Shown here: positions 54,462 to 62,864 of the stretch, one piece after another
How positions within the stretch are numbered: the first letter of the stretch is position 1
How the letters are laid out: every line of letters starts with the position of its first letter
Source: Streptococcus canis
GTDB taxonomy: Bacteria > Bacillota > Bacilli > Lactobacillales > Streptococcaceae
Length of the DNA: 64,000 nt
Reading direction: 5' to 3'
Assembly (NCBI RefSeq): GCF_900636575.1
Contig: NZ_LR134293.1
Span: 989,001 to 1,053,000, forward strand
Notes under the pieces: generated by a model
Told to the model about the DNA's origin: nothing
Seen by the model: only the letters and a program-made list of their open reading frames with translations
The model's database searches: none
Made by a program: the position numbers and the translations under genes

Positions 54462-55301
54462 ATGGGAAAAACAATAAAAATGACAAGCGGTTATGAGATT
54501 CCTGTTCTAGGATTTGGAACTTACCAAGCAGCCGATGGTGAAGAAGCTTACCAGTCAATTCTAGCAGCCATCAAGGCTGGCTATCGGCATATTGATACCG
54601 CAGCTATTTATAAAAATGAAGAAAGTGTAGGTCGTGCCATCAAGGATTCTGGGGTTCCAAGAGAAGACTTATTTGTTACGACCAAGCTTTGGAATAATGC
54701 TCATAGCTATGAAGGCGCTAAAGAAGCCTTGGCTGCTTCATTAAGACGTCTTGGTTTAGACTACGTTGACCTTTATTTGATTCATTGGCCAAATCCTAAA
54801 GCCTTACGTGACGCTTGGAAAGAGGCAAATGCTCAAGCATGGCAATATATGGAAGAAGCTGTTGAAGCAGGGCTTATCAAGACCATTGGCGTCAGCAACT
54901 TTATGGTTCATCACTTGGAAGCTCTTAAGGAAACTGCAATCATAGATCCTGCAGTGAATCAAATTCGTCTGACACCAGGCTGTTATCAACAAGAAGTGGT
55001 TGATTACTGCAAGGCAAATGGGATTTTATTGGAAGCTTGGAGTCCTCTAGGACAAGGAGAAATTTTTGATAATGAGACCATGCAGCAGTTAGCTAATAAA
55101 TATGGTAAAACAGTGGCACAGGTTGCCTTAGCTTGGTCGCTATCAGAAGGTTTTATTCCATTGCCAAAATCGGTGCATGACAAACGTATCAAGGAAAATA
55201 TGGCTATTTTCGACCTTCATTTAACCGCAGAAGACAAGGAAACTATTCGTCATTTAGCAGGCATGTCGGAGATTCCAAATCCTGATACAACCAATTTTTA
55301 A
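54462..55301 (+). CDS. Aldo/keto reductase (2,5-diketogluconate reductase type)
   Basis: 279-residue NADPH-dependent reductase of the AKR superfamily. Catalytic tetrad visible: Asp in HIDTAAIY, Tyr in AIYKNEESVG, Lys in TKLWN, His in YLIHWPN. NADP-binding PLPKSVHDKRIKEN is near residue 250. ATG 54462 follows AAAGGAGG; GTG 54459 is possible. Preceded by a cre-like site, so glucose repressed. Physiological substrate unknown. Confidence 0.93.
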   Translation: MGKTIKMTSGYEIPVLGFGTYQAADGEEAYQSILAAIKAGYRHIDTAAIYKNEESVGRAIKDSGVPREDLFVTTKLWNNAHSYEGAKEALAASLRRLGLDYVDLYLIHWPNPKALRDAWKEANAQAWQYMEEAVEAGLIKTIGVSNFMVHHLEALKETAIIDPAVNQIRLTPGCYQQEVVDYCKANGILLEAWSPLGQGEIFDNETMQQLANKYGKTVAQVALAWSLSEGFIPLPKSVHDKRIKENMAIFDLHLTAEDKETIRHLAGMSEIPNPDTTNF

Positions 55302-55307
55302 GCAGAA

Positions 55308-55340
55308 ACAAAGAGGCTGTTTGTCCCAGCCTCTTTTTTA
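55308..55340 (+). terminator. AKR terminator
   Basis: AAAGAGGCTG/CAGCCTCTTT hairpin with a T-run. Confidence 0.9.
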
Positions 55341-55429
55341 AAAACGGTTTGACAAGGCTTTATAATTTGGTTATAATCATTATTAGCGTTTTGTGAAAAA
55401 CAATAAATTGAAAAATAAGGAGCCCTATT

Positions 55430-55963
55430 GTGATCATCTTTTTAGTGATGCTAGCTATGTTTACTATCCGCCTAGTATTCTTAAAAAAATCTATTAAAAA
55501 TGAAAAAGCTATCTTAGCCAAAGGAGGACAAGAATTCGGTGTTCAAAATACAAAATTCTTGACCCTGCTTCACATCATGATTTATGTTTTTGCTGTGACA
55601 GAAGCTCTTCTCAAACAAATTAAGTTTGATGGGATTAGTTTGTTGGGCCTCTTGCTCATGCTTTTCTCAATAGCTGTTTTGTATGAGGTAACACGTATTT
55701 TAGGAGATATTTGGACTGTCAAATTAATGTTGGCCAAAGACCACAAATACGTTGACCACTGGCTATTCAAGACGGTTAAACATCCTAACTATTTCTTGAA
55801 TATTGGCCCAGAACTTGTGGGGATTGCTTTGCTCTGCCATGCGCAAATCACAGCTATGCTGCTTTTCCCATGCTATATCATTGTGATTTACCTCCGTATT
55901 CGTGAGGAAAATAGATTGTTGGCAGAAGTGATTATTCCAAACGGTACTCGTCCTAAAGCCTAA
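55430..55963 (+). CDS. ICMT/isoprenylcysteine methyltransferase-like membrane protein
   Basis: 177 residues with three or four membrane helices and the ICMT-family signature HWLFKTVKHPNYFLNIGPELVGIAL (SAM-binding His and Asn-Tyr) with C-terminal IREENRLLAEV. GTG start after AAGGAG. In Gram-positives these proteins methylate or modify small lipids; substrate unknown. It precedes the glyQ T-box with no strong terminator. Confidence 0.82.
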   Translation: MIIFLVMLAMFTIRLVFLKKSIKNEKAILAKGGQEFGVQNTKFLTLLHIMIYVFAVTEALLKQIKFDGISLLGLLLMLFSIAVLYEVTRILGDIWTVKLMLAKDHKYVDHWLFKTVKHPNYFLNIGPELVGIALLCHAQITAMLLFPCYIIVIYLRIREENRLLAEVIIPNGTRPKA

Positions 55964-55994
55964 CCATCTCATTACTATATTCCTAAGCTCATAT

Positions 55995-56262
55995 TAGACA
56001 AGTCAGCTATTTTGTGTTAGACTAGTCGTTAGGAAAGAAAATGGCAGGTTTCTTATCTCAAGCGAGTTCGGGATGGTGAGAGCCGGACGGTGAGATTGTC
56101 TATTGGCGCTTTCCCTTAAAGTAAGATTTAGACAGACAAGTTAGTCCTTGTTTTAATGACAATAAAATGACAATGAAGTAATAAATTAGGGTGGAACCGC
56201 GTTTTGACGCCCCTATGTCTATTGACATGGGAGGTGAAAAGCGTGGTTTTTTGTCTTTATGT
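55995..56262 (+). promoter_or_regulatory. Glycine T-box leader of glyQS
   Basis: Promoter TAGACA (55995-56000), 17 bases, TAGACT (56018-56023). Stem I includes AGTTCGGGATGG around 56065 and a specifier loop with candidate GGC (Gly) at 56105-56107. The T-box core AGGGTGGAACCGCG is at 56188-56201. Terminator: AACCGCGTTTT pairs with AAAAGCGTGGTT, then TTTTTTG (about 56195-56262). Uncharged tRNA-Gly should prevent termination. Confidence 0.92.
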
Positions 56263-56348
56263 CTCACAACTTTTGCTGTTGTTACAGAATGAACTGAGTT
56301 AGCAGTCAGGTATTGAAAAAGGTAAGAGCAAAAGAGAGAAGGCATTAG

Positions 56349-56393
56349 ATGAAATTTTACTGTCATTCTTTTGAGTGTCATGGTAGCTTCTAA
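56349..56393 (+). CDS. Short ORF 0 (degenerate module)
   Basis: 14 codons (MKFYCHSFECHGSF) after GAGAGAAGG, 169 bases before ORF 1. Its TGTCATGGTAGCTTCT segment resembles TGTCAGTGGTAGCTTCT in ORF 2. Expression unknown. Confidence 0.35.
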   Translation: MKFYCHSFECHGSF

Positions 56394-56517
56394 AAGAAGT
56401 CATTCATAGAGGAAATTGATAAGAGATGACCTTGGCATTTCCCACAATTATTTTCAGTAGCAATCTTGACTGCTGATTAGTCGTATCGTAAAACATATTA
56501 CAATTGGAGTAGCTATC

Positions 56518-56595
56518 ATGTCAAAAAACCTTACCTTTCGTCTAGGCAATATTATCACCTCTTTGCTAGTTGGGCTGACAAACGGCAATCGCTAA
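56518..56595 (+). CDS. Short ORF 1, copy of glyQ start
   Basis: 25 codons beginning MSKNLTFRLGN; the first seven residues parallel GlyQ (MSKKLTF). Ribosome site ATTGGAG. After the stop, hairpin A follows at once (5' arm begins inside the ORF). May be a leader peptide or a worn duplicate. Confidence 0.5.
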   Translation: MSKNLTFRLGNIITSLLVGLTNGNR

Positions 56596-56611
56596 CAGGC
56601 GACTTGCCTAG
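56542..56611 (+). other. Hairpin A, module 1, with alternative partner
   Basis: GGCAATCGC (56584-56592) pairs with GCGA-C-TTGCC (56599-56608), loop TAACAG. The 3' arm TTGCCTAG can instead pair with CTAGGCAA (56542-56549), giving two exclusive folds. Confidence 0.5.
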
Positions 56612-56692
56612 TCCATGCACTAGTTCGCTGTTAGTTGCGGTATCGGCCGCTAACACTCACATCGCAAGAAACATCACCTATTGGAGGATATT

Positions 56693-56746
56693 ATGTCAAC
56701 AAAGAAACTTACATTTCACCGTGTCAGTGGTAGCTTCTCCTTCTAG
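56693..56746 (+). CDS. Short ORF 2, copy of glyQ start
   Basis: 17 codons, MSTKKLTFHRVSGSFSF, after ATTGGAGG (8-base spacing). Again the first part parallels GlyQ. Segment TTCTCC (56735-56740) complements GGAGAA of the glyQ ribosome site (56861-56866). Confidence 0.5.
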   Translation: MSTKKLTFHRVSGSFSF

Positions 56747-56760
56747 TCGTGCTGCCACAC

Positions 56761-56785
56761 GCTCATCGCTGGGTTGCGATTGAGC
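56761..56785 (+). other. Hairpin A, module 2
   Basis: GCTCATCGC (56761-56769), loop TGGGTT, GCGA-T-TGAGC (56776-56785). Same shape as module 1 hairpin A with three changed base pairs. Confidence 0.6.
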
Positions 56786-56870
56786 TAGACACTGTACTAA
56801 CTCGTCATTTGCCGTAATATCGGCAACAAATGACTCATGTCGCAAGAAATAAAAATGATTGGAGAAATCT

Positions 56871-57788
56871 ATGTCAAAAAAATTAACTTTCCAAGAGATT
56901 ATTCTCACCCTACAACAATACTGGAATGATCAGGGTTGTATGCTGATGCAGGCCTATGATAATGAAAAAGGGGCTGGGACCATGAGTCCTTACACGTTCT
57001 TGCGTGCCATTGGTCCTGAGCCTTGGAATGCAGCCTATGTGGAGCCATCACGCCGTCCTGCGGATGGTCGTTACGGGGAGAATCCAAACCGTCTTTACCA
57101 GCACCACCAATTCCAAGTGGTCATGAAACCATCACCATCTAATATTCAAGAACTTTACCTTGCCTCTTTGGAAAAATTGGGTATCAATCCTTTGGAACAT
57201 GATATTCGTTTTGTTGAAGATAACTGGGAAAACCCATCGACAGGTTCTGCAGGGCTTGGTTGGGAAGTTTGGCTTGATGGAATGGAGATCACACAGTTTA
57301 CTTACTTCCAGCAAGTTGGTGGCCTTGCGACATCTCCAGTGACAGCTGAGGTGACCTATGGTCTTGAGCGTTTAGCTTCTTATATTCAGGAAGTGGATTC
57401 GGTCTATGATATTGAGTGGGCGCCTGGGGTAAAATATGGAGAAATATTCCTGCAACCTGAGTATGAACATTCCAAATACTCCTTTGACATTTCAGACCAA
57501 GACATGCTGCTTGAAAACTTTGAAAAATTTGAAAAAGAAGCCGCGCGTGCTTTAGAAGAAGGTTTGGTCCACCCAGCTTATGACTACGTGCTCAAATGTT
57601 CTCATACCTTTAATCTGCTGGATGCTCGTGGCGCCGTTTCGGTAACGGAACGGGCGGGCTACATTGCACGTATTCGTCATTTGGCGCGTGTCGTTGCCAA
57701 AACCTTTGTTGCAGAACGCAAAAAACTTGGTTTTCCACTTTTAGATGAGGCAACACGAGCAGAACTCCTTGCTGGGGATGATAAGTAG
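56871..57788 (+). CDS. glyQ: Glycine--tRNA ligase alpha subunit
   Basis: 305-residue catalytic subunit of the heterotetrameric (alpha2beta2) bacterial GlyRS. Family motifs: [63 protein letters not shown] at the N-terminus and [21 protein letters not shown] near 110-130. ATG 56871 follows TTGGAGAA; a TTG at 56859 is in frame but less likely. Behind a Gly T-box and the repeat array. The glyS gene follows after 211 bases. Confidence 0.96.
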   Translation: MSKKLTFQEIILTLQQYWNDQGCMLMQAYDNEKGAGTMSPYTFLRAIGPEPWNAAYVEPSRRPADGRYGENPNRLYQHHQFQVVMKPSPSNIQELYLASLEKLGINPLEHDIRFVEDNWENPSTGSAGLGWEVWLDGMEITQFTYFQQVGGLATSPVTAEVTYGLERLASYIQEVDSVYDIEWAPGVKYGEIFLQPEYEHSKYSFDISDQDMLLENFEKFEKEAARALEEGLVHPAYDYVLKCSHTFNLLDARGAVSVTERAGYIARIRHLARVVAKTFVAERKKLGFPLLDEATRAELLAGDDK

Positions 57789-57999
57789 GGTCAGGAAACA
57801 ATTTCAGATCTGCCTTAAAAAGATAACACCGAGCAAGAACTAAGCGACCCGAGGTTGCTGTAGCCAAAGCATTACCTGCGAGATATAGGAAAAGTGGAGG
57901 CTTTAAGCCCCAATGTTAGCAATGAACTACCCTAGTCGATTGCTTTGCGTACCGACCCGTTAAGGGCACTGGTAAAAGGAAAACTTTTTGGAGAATAAC
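57789..57999 (+). other. glyQ-glyS intergenic region with small ORF and hairpins
   Basis: Includes GTGGAGG plus ATG 57913 opening a 16-codon ORF ending in TAA (57961-57963), and hairpins AGCAAT/ATTGCT (57919-57942) and TACC..CCC/GGG..GGTA (57950-57974). A T-box is not seen. Confidence 0.5.
57913..57963 (+). CDS. Short ORF upstream of glyS
   Basis: 16 codons, MLAMNYPSRLLCVPTR, then TAA. GTGGAGG stands 12 bases before the ATG. It ends inside the hairpin before the glyS ribosome site, a layout that could couple or attenuate glyS translation. No evidence that it is made. Confidence 0.35.
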   Translation: MLAMNYPSRLLCVPTR

Positions 58000-60039
58000 A
58001 TGACAAAAAATTTATTAGTAGAACTTGGTTTGGAAGAACTTCCGGCTTATGTGGTCACACCAAGTGAAAAACAATTAGGAGAGCGTACAGAGGCCTTCTT
58101 AACAGCTAACCGTCTCTCTTTTGATAGCATTCAAACCTTCTCGACTCCACGCCGTTTGGCAGTGCGTGTGTCTGGCTTAGCTGATCAGCAAACTGACTTG
58201 ATTGAGGACTTTAAAGGACCTGCTAAGAAAATTGCCCTTGACGTTGATGGGAATTTCTCAAAAGCTGCTCAAGGATTTGTTCGTGGTAAAGGCTTGACCA
58301 CAGATGCGATTGAATTTCGTGATGTTAAAGGTGAAGAATACGTTTACGTTACCAAACATGAAACTGGAAAACCTGCAGAAGAAGTCCTTCTTGGGATTAC
58401 AGAAGTGTTGTCAGCAATGACTTTCCCAGTCAGCATGCACTGGGCTAATAATAGTTTTGAATACATTCGCCCTGTCCATACCTTGACAGTTCTTTTAGAT
58501 GATAAGGCCTTGGAACTTGACTTCTTGGATATTCATTCTGGACGCGTCAGCCGTGGTCACCGTTTCTTAGGTACTGAAACCATTATCACAAGTGCTGATT
58601 CTTATGAGGCTGATTTGCGCAGCCAATGCGTCATTGTTGACGCTAAAGAACGTCAAGATAGGATTGTTGAACAAATTAAGGCCCTTGAAGTGGAACAGGG
58701 TGTGCAAGTTGATATTGACGAAGACTTGCTTAATGAAGTTTTGAACTTGGTCGAGTTTCCAACAGCCTTTATGGGAAGTTTTGAGGCTAAATACCTTGAT
58801 GTCCCAGAAGAAGTGCTGGTAACATCAATGAAAAACCACCAACGTTATTTTGTGGTACGTGATCAGGCTGGTCATTTGATGCCGAATTTTGTATCAGTTC
58901 GTAATGGGAATGACCAAGCCATTGAAAATGTAATTAAAGGGAACGAAAAAGTTTTGGTAGCTCGTCTGGAAGATGGTGAATTCTTCTGGCGTGAGGATCA
59001 GAAATTGCAAATTGCTGATTTAGTTGCCAAGTTGGCCAATGTGACCTTCCATGAAAAAATTGGCTCTCTTGCTGAACACATGGATCGTACGCGGGTCATT
59101 GCCGCATCGCTTGCTAAGGAAGCCAACCTATCTGCTGAGGAAGTGACAGCTGTTGACCGTGCTGCCCAAATTTACAAATTTGACCTTTTAACAGGTATGG
59201 TTGGTGAATTTGACGAGTTGCAAGGGATTATGGGGGAAAAATATGCCCTTCTAGCTGGTGAAGATGCTGCTGTGGCCAGGGCTATCCGGGAACACTACTT
59301 ACCTGATGCTGCAGAAGGTGTGCTACCTGAAACCAAAGTTGGGGCTGTCCTAGCCTTGGCAGATAAATTGGATACTCTCTTGTCATTCTTTTCTGTTGGC
59401 TTGATTCCATCTGGTTCAAACGACCCTTATGCGCTTCGTCGGGCAACACAGGGGATCGTCCGTATTCTTGACCAGTTTGGTTGGAGAATTCCAATGGATA
59501 AGCTTGTGGATAGCTTGTATGCCCTCTCTTTTGATAGTTTGACTTATGCCAACAAGACGGATGTGATGAACTTTATCCGTGCTCGCGTGGATAAAATGAT
59601 GGGTAAAGCTGTCTCAAAAGATATTCGTGAGGCTGTTCTAGCAAGTTCAACCTTTGTGGTTCCAGAAATGTTGGCCGCAGCTGAAGCTTTTGTCAAAGCT
59701 AGCCATACAGAAAGTTACAAACCGGCAGTTGAGTCCTTGTCACGTGCCTTTAATTTGGCAGAAAAAGCAGCTGTTTCTGTTCAGGTGGACTCTAGCCTCT
59801 TTGAAAATGAGCAAGAAAAAGCTTTATTTGCAGCCGTTCAAGGCTTGACTCTAGCAGGCAGTGCTGATCAGCAGTTAGAACAAGTCTTCGCCCTTAGCCC
59901 AGTGATTAATGACTTCTTTGATAACACAATGGTGATGGCAAAAGATCAAGCCCTTAAGAACAATCGCTTAGCTATTTTATCAGGCTTAGTAAGCAAAGCC
60001 AAGACTATTGCTGCTTTTAACCAACTACACACCAAGTAA
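58000..60039 (+). CDS. glyS: Glycine--tRNA ligase beta subunit
   Basis: 679-residue tRNA-binding subunit of GlyRS. It starts [19 protein letters not shown], contains the HD-domain-like stretch and tRNA-binding body ([30 protein letters not shown]), and ends with an anticodon-binding DALR-like domain. ATG 58000 follows TTTGGAG; TTG 57988 is possible. Works only with GlyQ. Confidence 0.96.
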   Translation: MTKNLLVELGLEELPAYVVTPSEKQLGERTEAFLTANRLSFDSIQTFSTPRRLAVRVSGLADQQTDLIEDFKGPAKKIALDVDGNFSKAAQGFVRGKGLTTDAIEFRDVKGEEYVYVTKHETGKPAEEVLLGITEVLSAMTFPVSMHWANNSFEYIRPVHTLTVLLDDKALELDFLDIHSGRVSRGHRFLGTETIITSADSYEADLRSQCVIVDAKERQDRIVEQIKALEVEQGVQVDIDEDLLNEVLNLVEFPTAFMGSFEAKYLDVPEEVLVTSMKNHQRYFVVRDQAGHLMPNFVSVRNGNDQAIENVIKGNEKVLVARLEDGEFFWREDQKLQIADLVAKLANVTFHEKIGSLAEHMDRTRVIAASLAKEANLSAEEVTAVDRAAQIYKFDLLTGMVGEFDELQGIMGEKYALLAGEDAAVARAIREHYLPDAAEGVLPETKVGAVLALADKLDTLLSFFSVGLIPSGSNDPYALRRATQGIVRILDQFGWRIPMDKLVDSLYALSFDSLTYANKTDVMNFIRARVDKMMGKAVSKDIREAVLASSTFVVPEMLAAAEAFVKASHTESYKPAVESLSRAFNLAEKAAVSVQVDSSLFENEQEKALFAAVQGLTLAGSADQQLEQVFALSPVINDFFDNTMVMAKDQALKNNRLAILSGLVSKAKTIAAFNQLHTK

Positions 60040-60103
60040 ATAGAAAGGAAAGAGCTGTTGGGGGACCTGATTAGAAAAGTGAGGTCAGTACCCGAGTGGA
60101 AAA

Positions 60104-60169
60104 AACAAGGCCTTTAAACATTGCTTTTAACAGCGAGTGTCAAATAAGTTTTTTAAGCCTTGTTCCTTT
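60104..60169 (+). terminator. Possible glyS terminator
   Basis: AACAAGGC (60104-60111) pairs with GCCTTGTT (60157-60164) followed by CCTTTTT; the loop is about 45 bases, so strength is uncertain. Confidence 0.45.
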
Positions 60170-60191
60170 TTCTAGCTCTCAGTGGCTTAAC

Positions 60192-60449
60192 ATGGATCCT
60201 AAAAAAATTGCTCGTATCAATGAGTTAGCTAAAAAGAAAAAAACAGTAGGTTTGACTGGACCTGAAAAAGTAGAACAGGCAAAACTCCGTGAAGAATATA
60301 TTGAAGGCTATCGTCGCTCTGTCAGACACCATATCGAAGGCATCAAACTGGTGGATGAAGAAGGAAATGACGTGACCCCTGAAAAATTAAGACAGGTGCA
60401 ACGTGAAAAAGGCTTGCACGGCCGTTCACTAGATGATCCAAAATCATAG
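60192..60449 (+). CDS. UPF0291/DUF896 protein
   Basis: 85-residue, highly charged helical protein ([24 protein letters not shown]...) of the DUF896/YnzC family, conserved in Firmicutes. ATG 60192 gives the family start; the longer frame to 60096 adds a Ser/Phe-rich stretch not seen in the family. There is no clear ribosome binding site. Function unknown. Confidence 0.9.
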
Positions 60450-60483
60450 AAAGAAAAAGCAGCCCTGGGGTTGCTTTTCTTTG
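60450..60483 (+). terminator. Terminator after UPF0291 gene
   Basis: AAAGAAAA..GC/GC..TTTTCTTT with inner CC/GG around a short loop. Confidence 0.7.
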
Positions 60484-60591
60484 CGGATAGGGGTCATGTT
60501 TGTGGGCTTTGACAGGATAGAATGATAAGAAAGTGACCACACGTTTTTTTAGTGTGTAGTCAAAATGTTAGGAAAAATCATGTGTTTACGT

Positions 60592-60597
60592 TATAAT
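60592..60597 (+). promoter_or_regulatory. -10 of lipoprotein gene
   Basis: TATAAT, 30 bases before the ATG at 60628. The -35 is not clear. Confidence 0.45.
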
Positions 60598-60627
60598 AGA
60601 AGAAATAAAAGAAAGAAGGTAGTACTT

Positions 60628-60972
60628 ATGACAATTAAAAAGTTCTCTCTACTAGCCATAGCCAGCCTCTCTTTACTTAGTCTTGCAGCCTGTGACATGG
60701 ATGACAAAGATGATCACATGGATAACCAACCAAAGACAAGCCAAACGAGTAAAAAGGTAAAACTATCAGAAGACAAGGCAAAATCAATTGCCTTTAAGGA
60801 TGCTTCTGTTGCAGAAGCAGATGCTCAAATGGTGACAGTCAGCCAAGAAAATGAAGATGGCAAGGCGGTTTATGACATTGAGTTCCATCATAAAGATAAG
60901 GAATATAGCTATACCATCGATGCGAACACAGGAGATATTGTGGAAAAATCTTCTGAGCCCGTCAATGAGTAA
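60628..60972 (+). CDS. PepSY-domain lipoprotein
   Basis: 114-residue exported lipoprotein. Lipobox LSLAAC places the lipid Cys at residue 22. After a charged linker (DMDDKDDHMDN...), a PepSY domain reads LSEDKAKSIAFKDASVAEADAQMVTV and ends YTIDANTGDIVEKS. PepSY domains often act as inhibitors or folding aids for peptidases at the surface. ATG 60628 follows AAGAAGGT; the longer frame to 60565 is not needed. Confidence 0.9.
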   Translation: MTIKKFSLLAIASLSLLSLAACDMDDKDDHMDNQPKTSQTSKKVKLSEDKAKSIAFKDASVAEADAQMVTVSQENEDGKAVYDIEFHHKDKEYSYTIDANTGDIVEKSSEPVNE

Positions 60973-61001
60973 TGACGGTTTACCCGAAAAATAAATTATC
61001 G

Positions 61002-61042
61002 TGTCCAATGGTCTAAGGTTTCTTAGGCATAAAAGGTGGACA
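61002..61042 (+). other. Compound hairpin after lipoprotein gene
   Basis: TGTCCA (61002-61007) with TGGACA (61037-61042); inside it CTAAG (61013-61017) with CTTAG (61022-61026). Confidence 0.45.
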
Positions 61043-61074
61043 ACCTAATGTCTAGGAGGCTTAGTTCTCTTTAT

Positions 61075-61120
61075 GACCCAATGATGACTCTGGATTAGGA
61101 GAGCGATTGTTGGGTCTTTT
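61075..61120 (+). terminator. Possible terminator after PepSY gene
   Basis: GACCCAA (61075-61081) pairs with TTGGGTC (61110-61116), followed by TTTT. Confidence 0.45.
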
Positions 61121-61164
61121 GACGTTATTTGATAAGAAATGTTTTCTTATTGGAAATGAGGAGA

Positions 61165-61240
61165 CTCGATTGTCATCAGGGGAGGCAGGCCCTCCTCAGC
61201 TCATCGAGGTTGATAAGATAGATTATCTTATCAGCTTTTT
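61165..61240 (+). ncRNA. Candidate structured RNA ending in a terminator
   Basis: CTCGAT (61165-61170)/ATCGAG (61203-61208) encloses GGGGAGG (61179-61185)/CCTCCTC (61191-61197). Directly after it is the hairpin TTGATAAGATA/TATCTTATCA followed by GCTTTTTTT. This could be a small RNA or the glpK leader. No strong promoter was found; TTGACG at 61119-61124 is the best -35 candidate. Confidence 0.4.
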
Positions 61241-61244
61241 TTAG

Positions 61245-62849
<1,605 letters not shown>

Positions 62850-62864
62850 CTAGAGGAGGATAAC

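Larger units (their letters stand above)
56263..56870 (+). repeat. Tandem array of short-ORF and hairpin modules upstream of glyQ
   Basis: Between the T-box terminator and glyQ lie modules repeating the glyQ start: an SD site with TTGGAG, then ATG-TCA with an LTF-like N-terminus. ATGs at 56518, 56693 and 56871 (glyQ itself) are 175 and 178 bases apart. Each of the two spacers holds hairpin A (5 bp, 1-base bulge, 4 bp, 6-base loop), CTAG-rich joiner, hairpin B, and the shared TCGCAAGAAA before the next ribosome site. An older, worn fourth module may start at 56349. Confidence 0.7.

Noticed and set aside
54804..55192. Minus-strand frames inside the aldo/keto reductase
   Set aside because: Shadow frames; no promoter or ribosome site.
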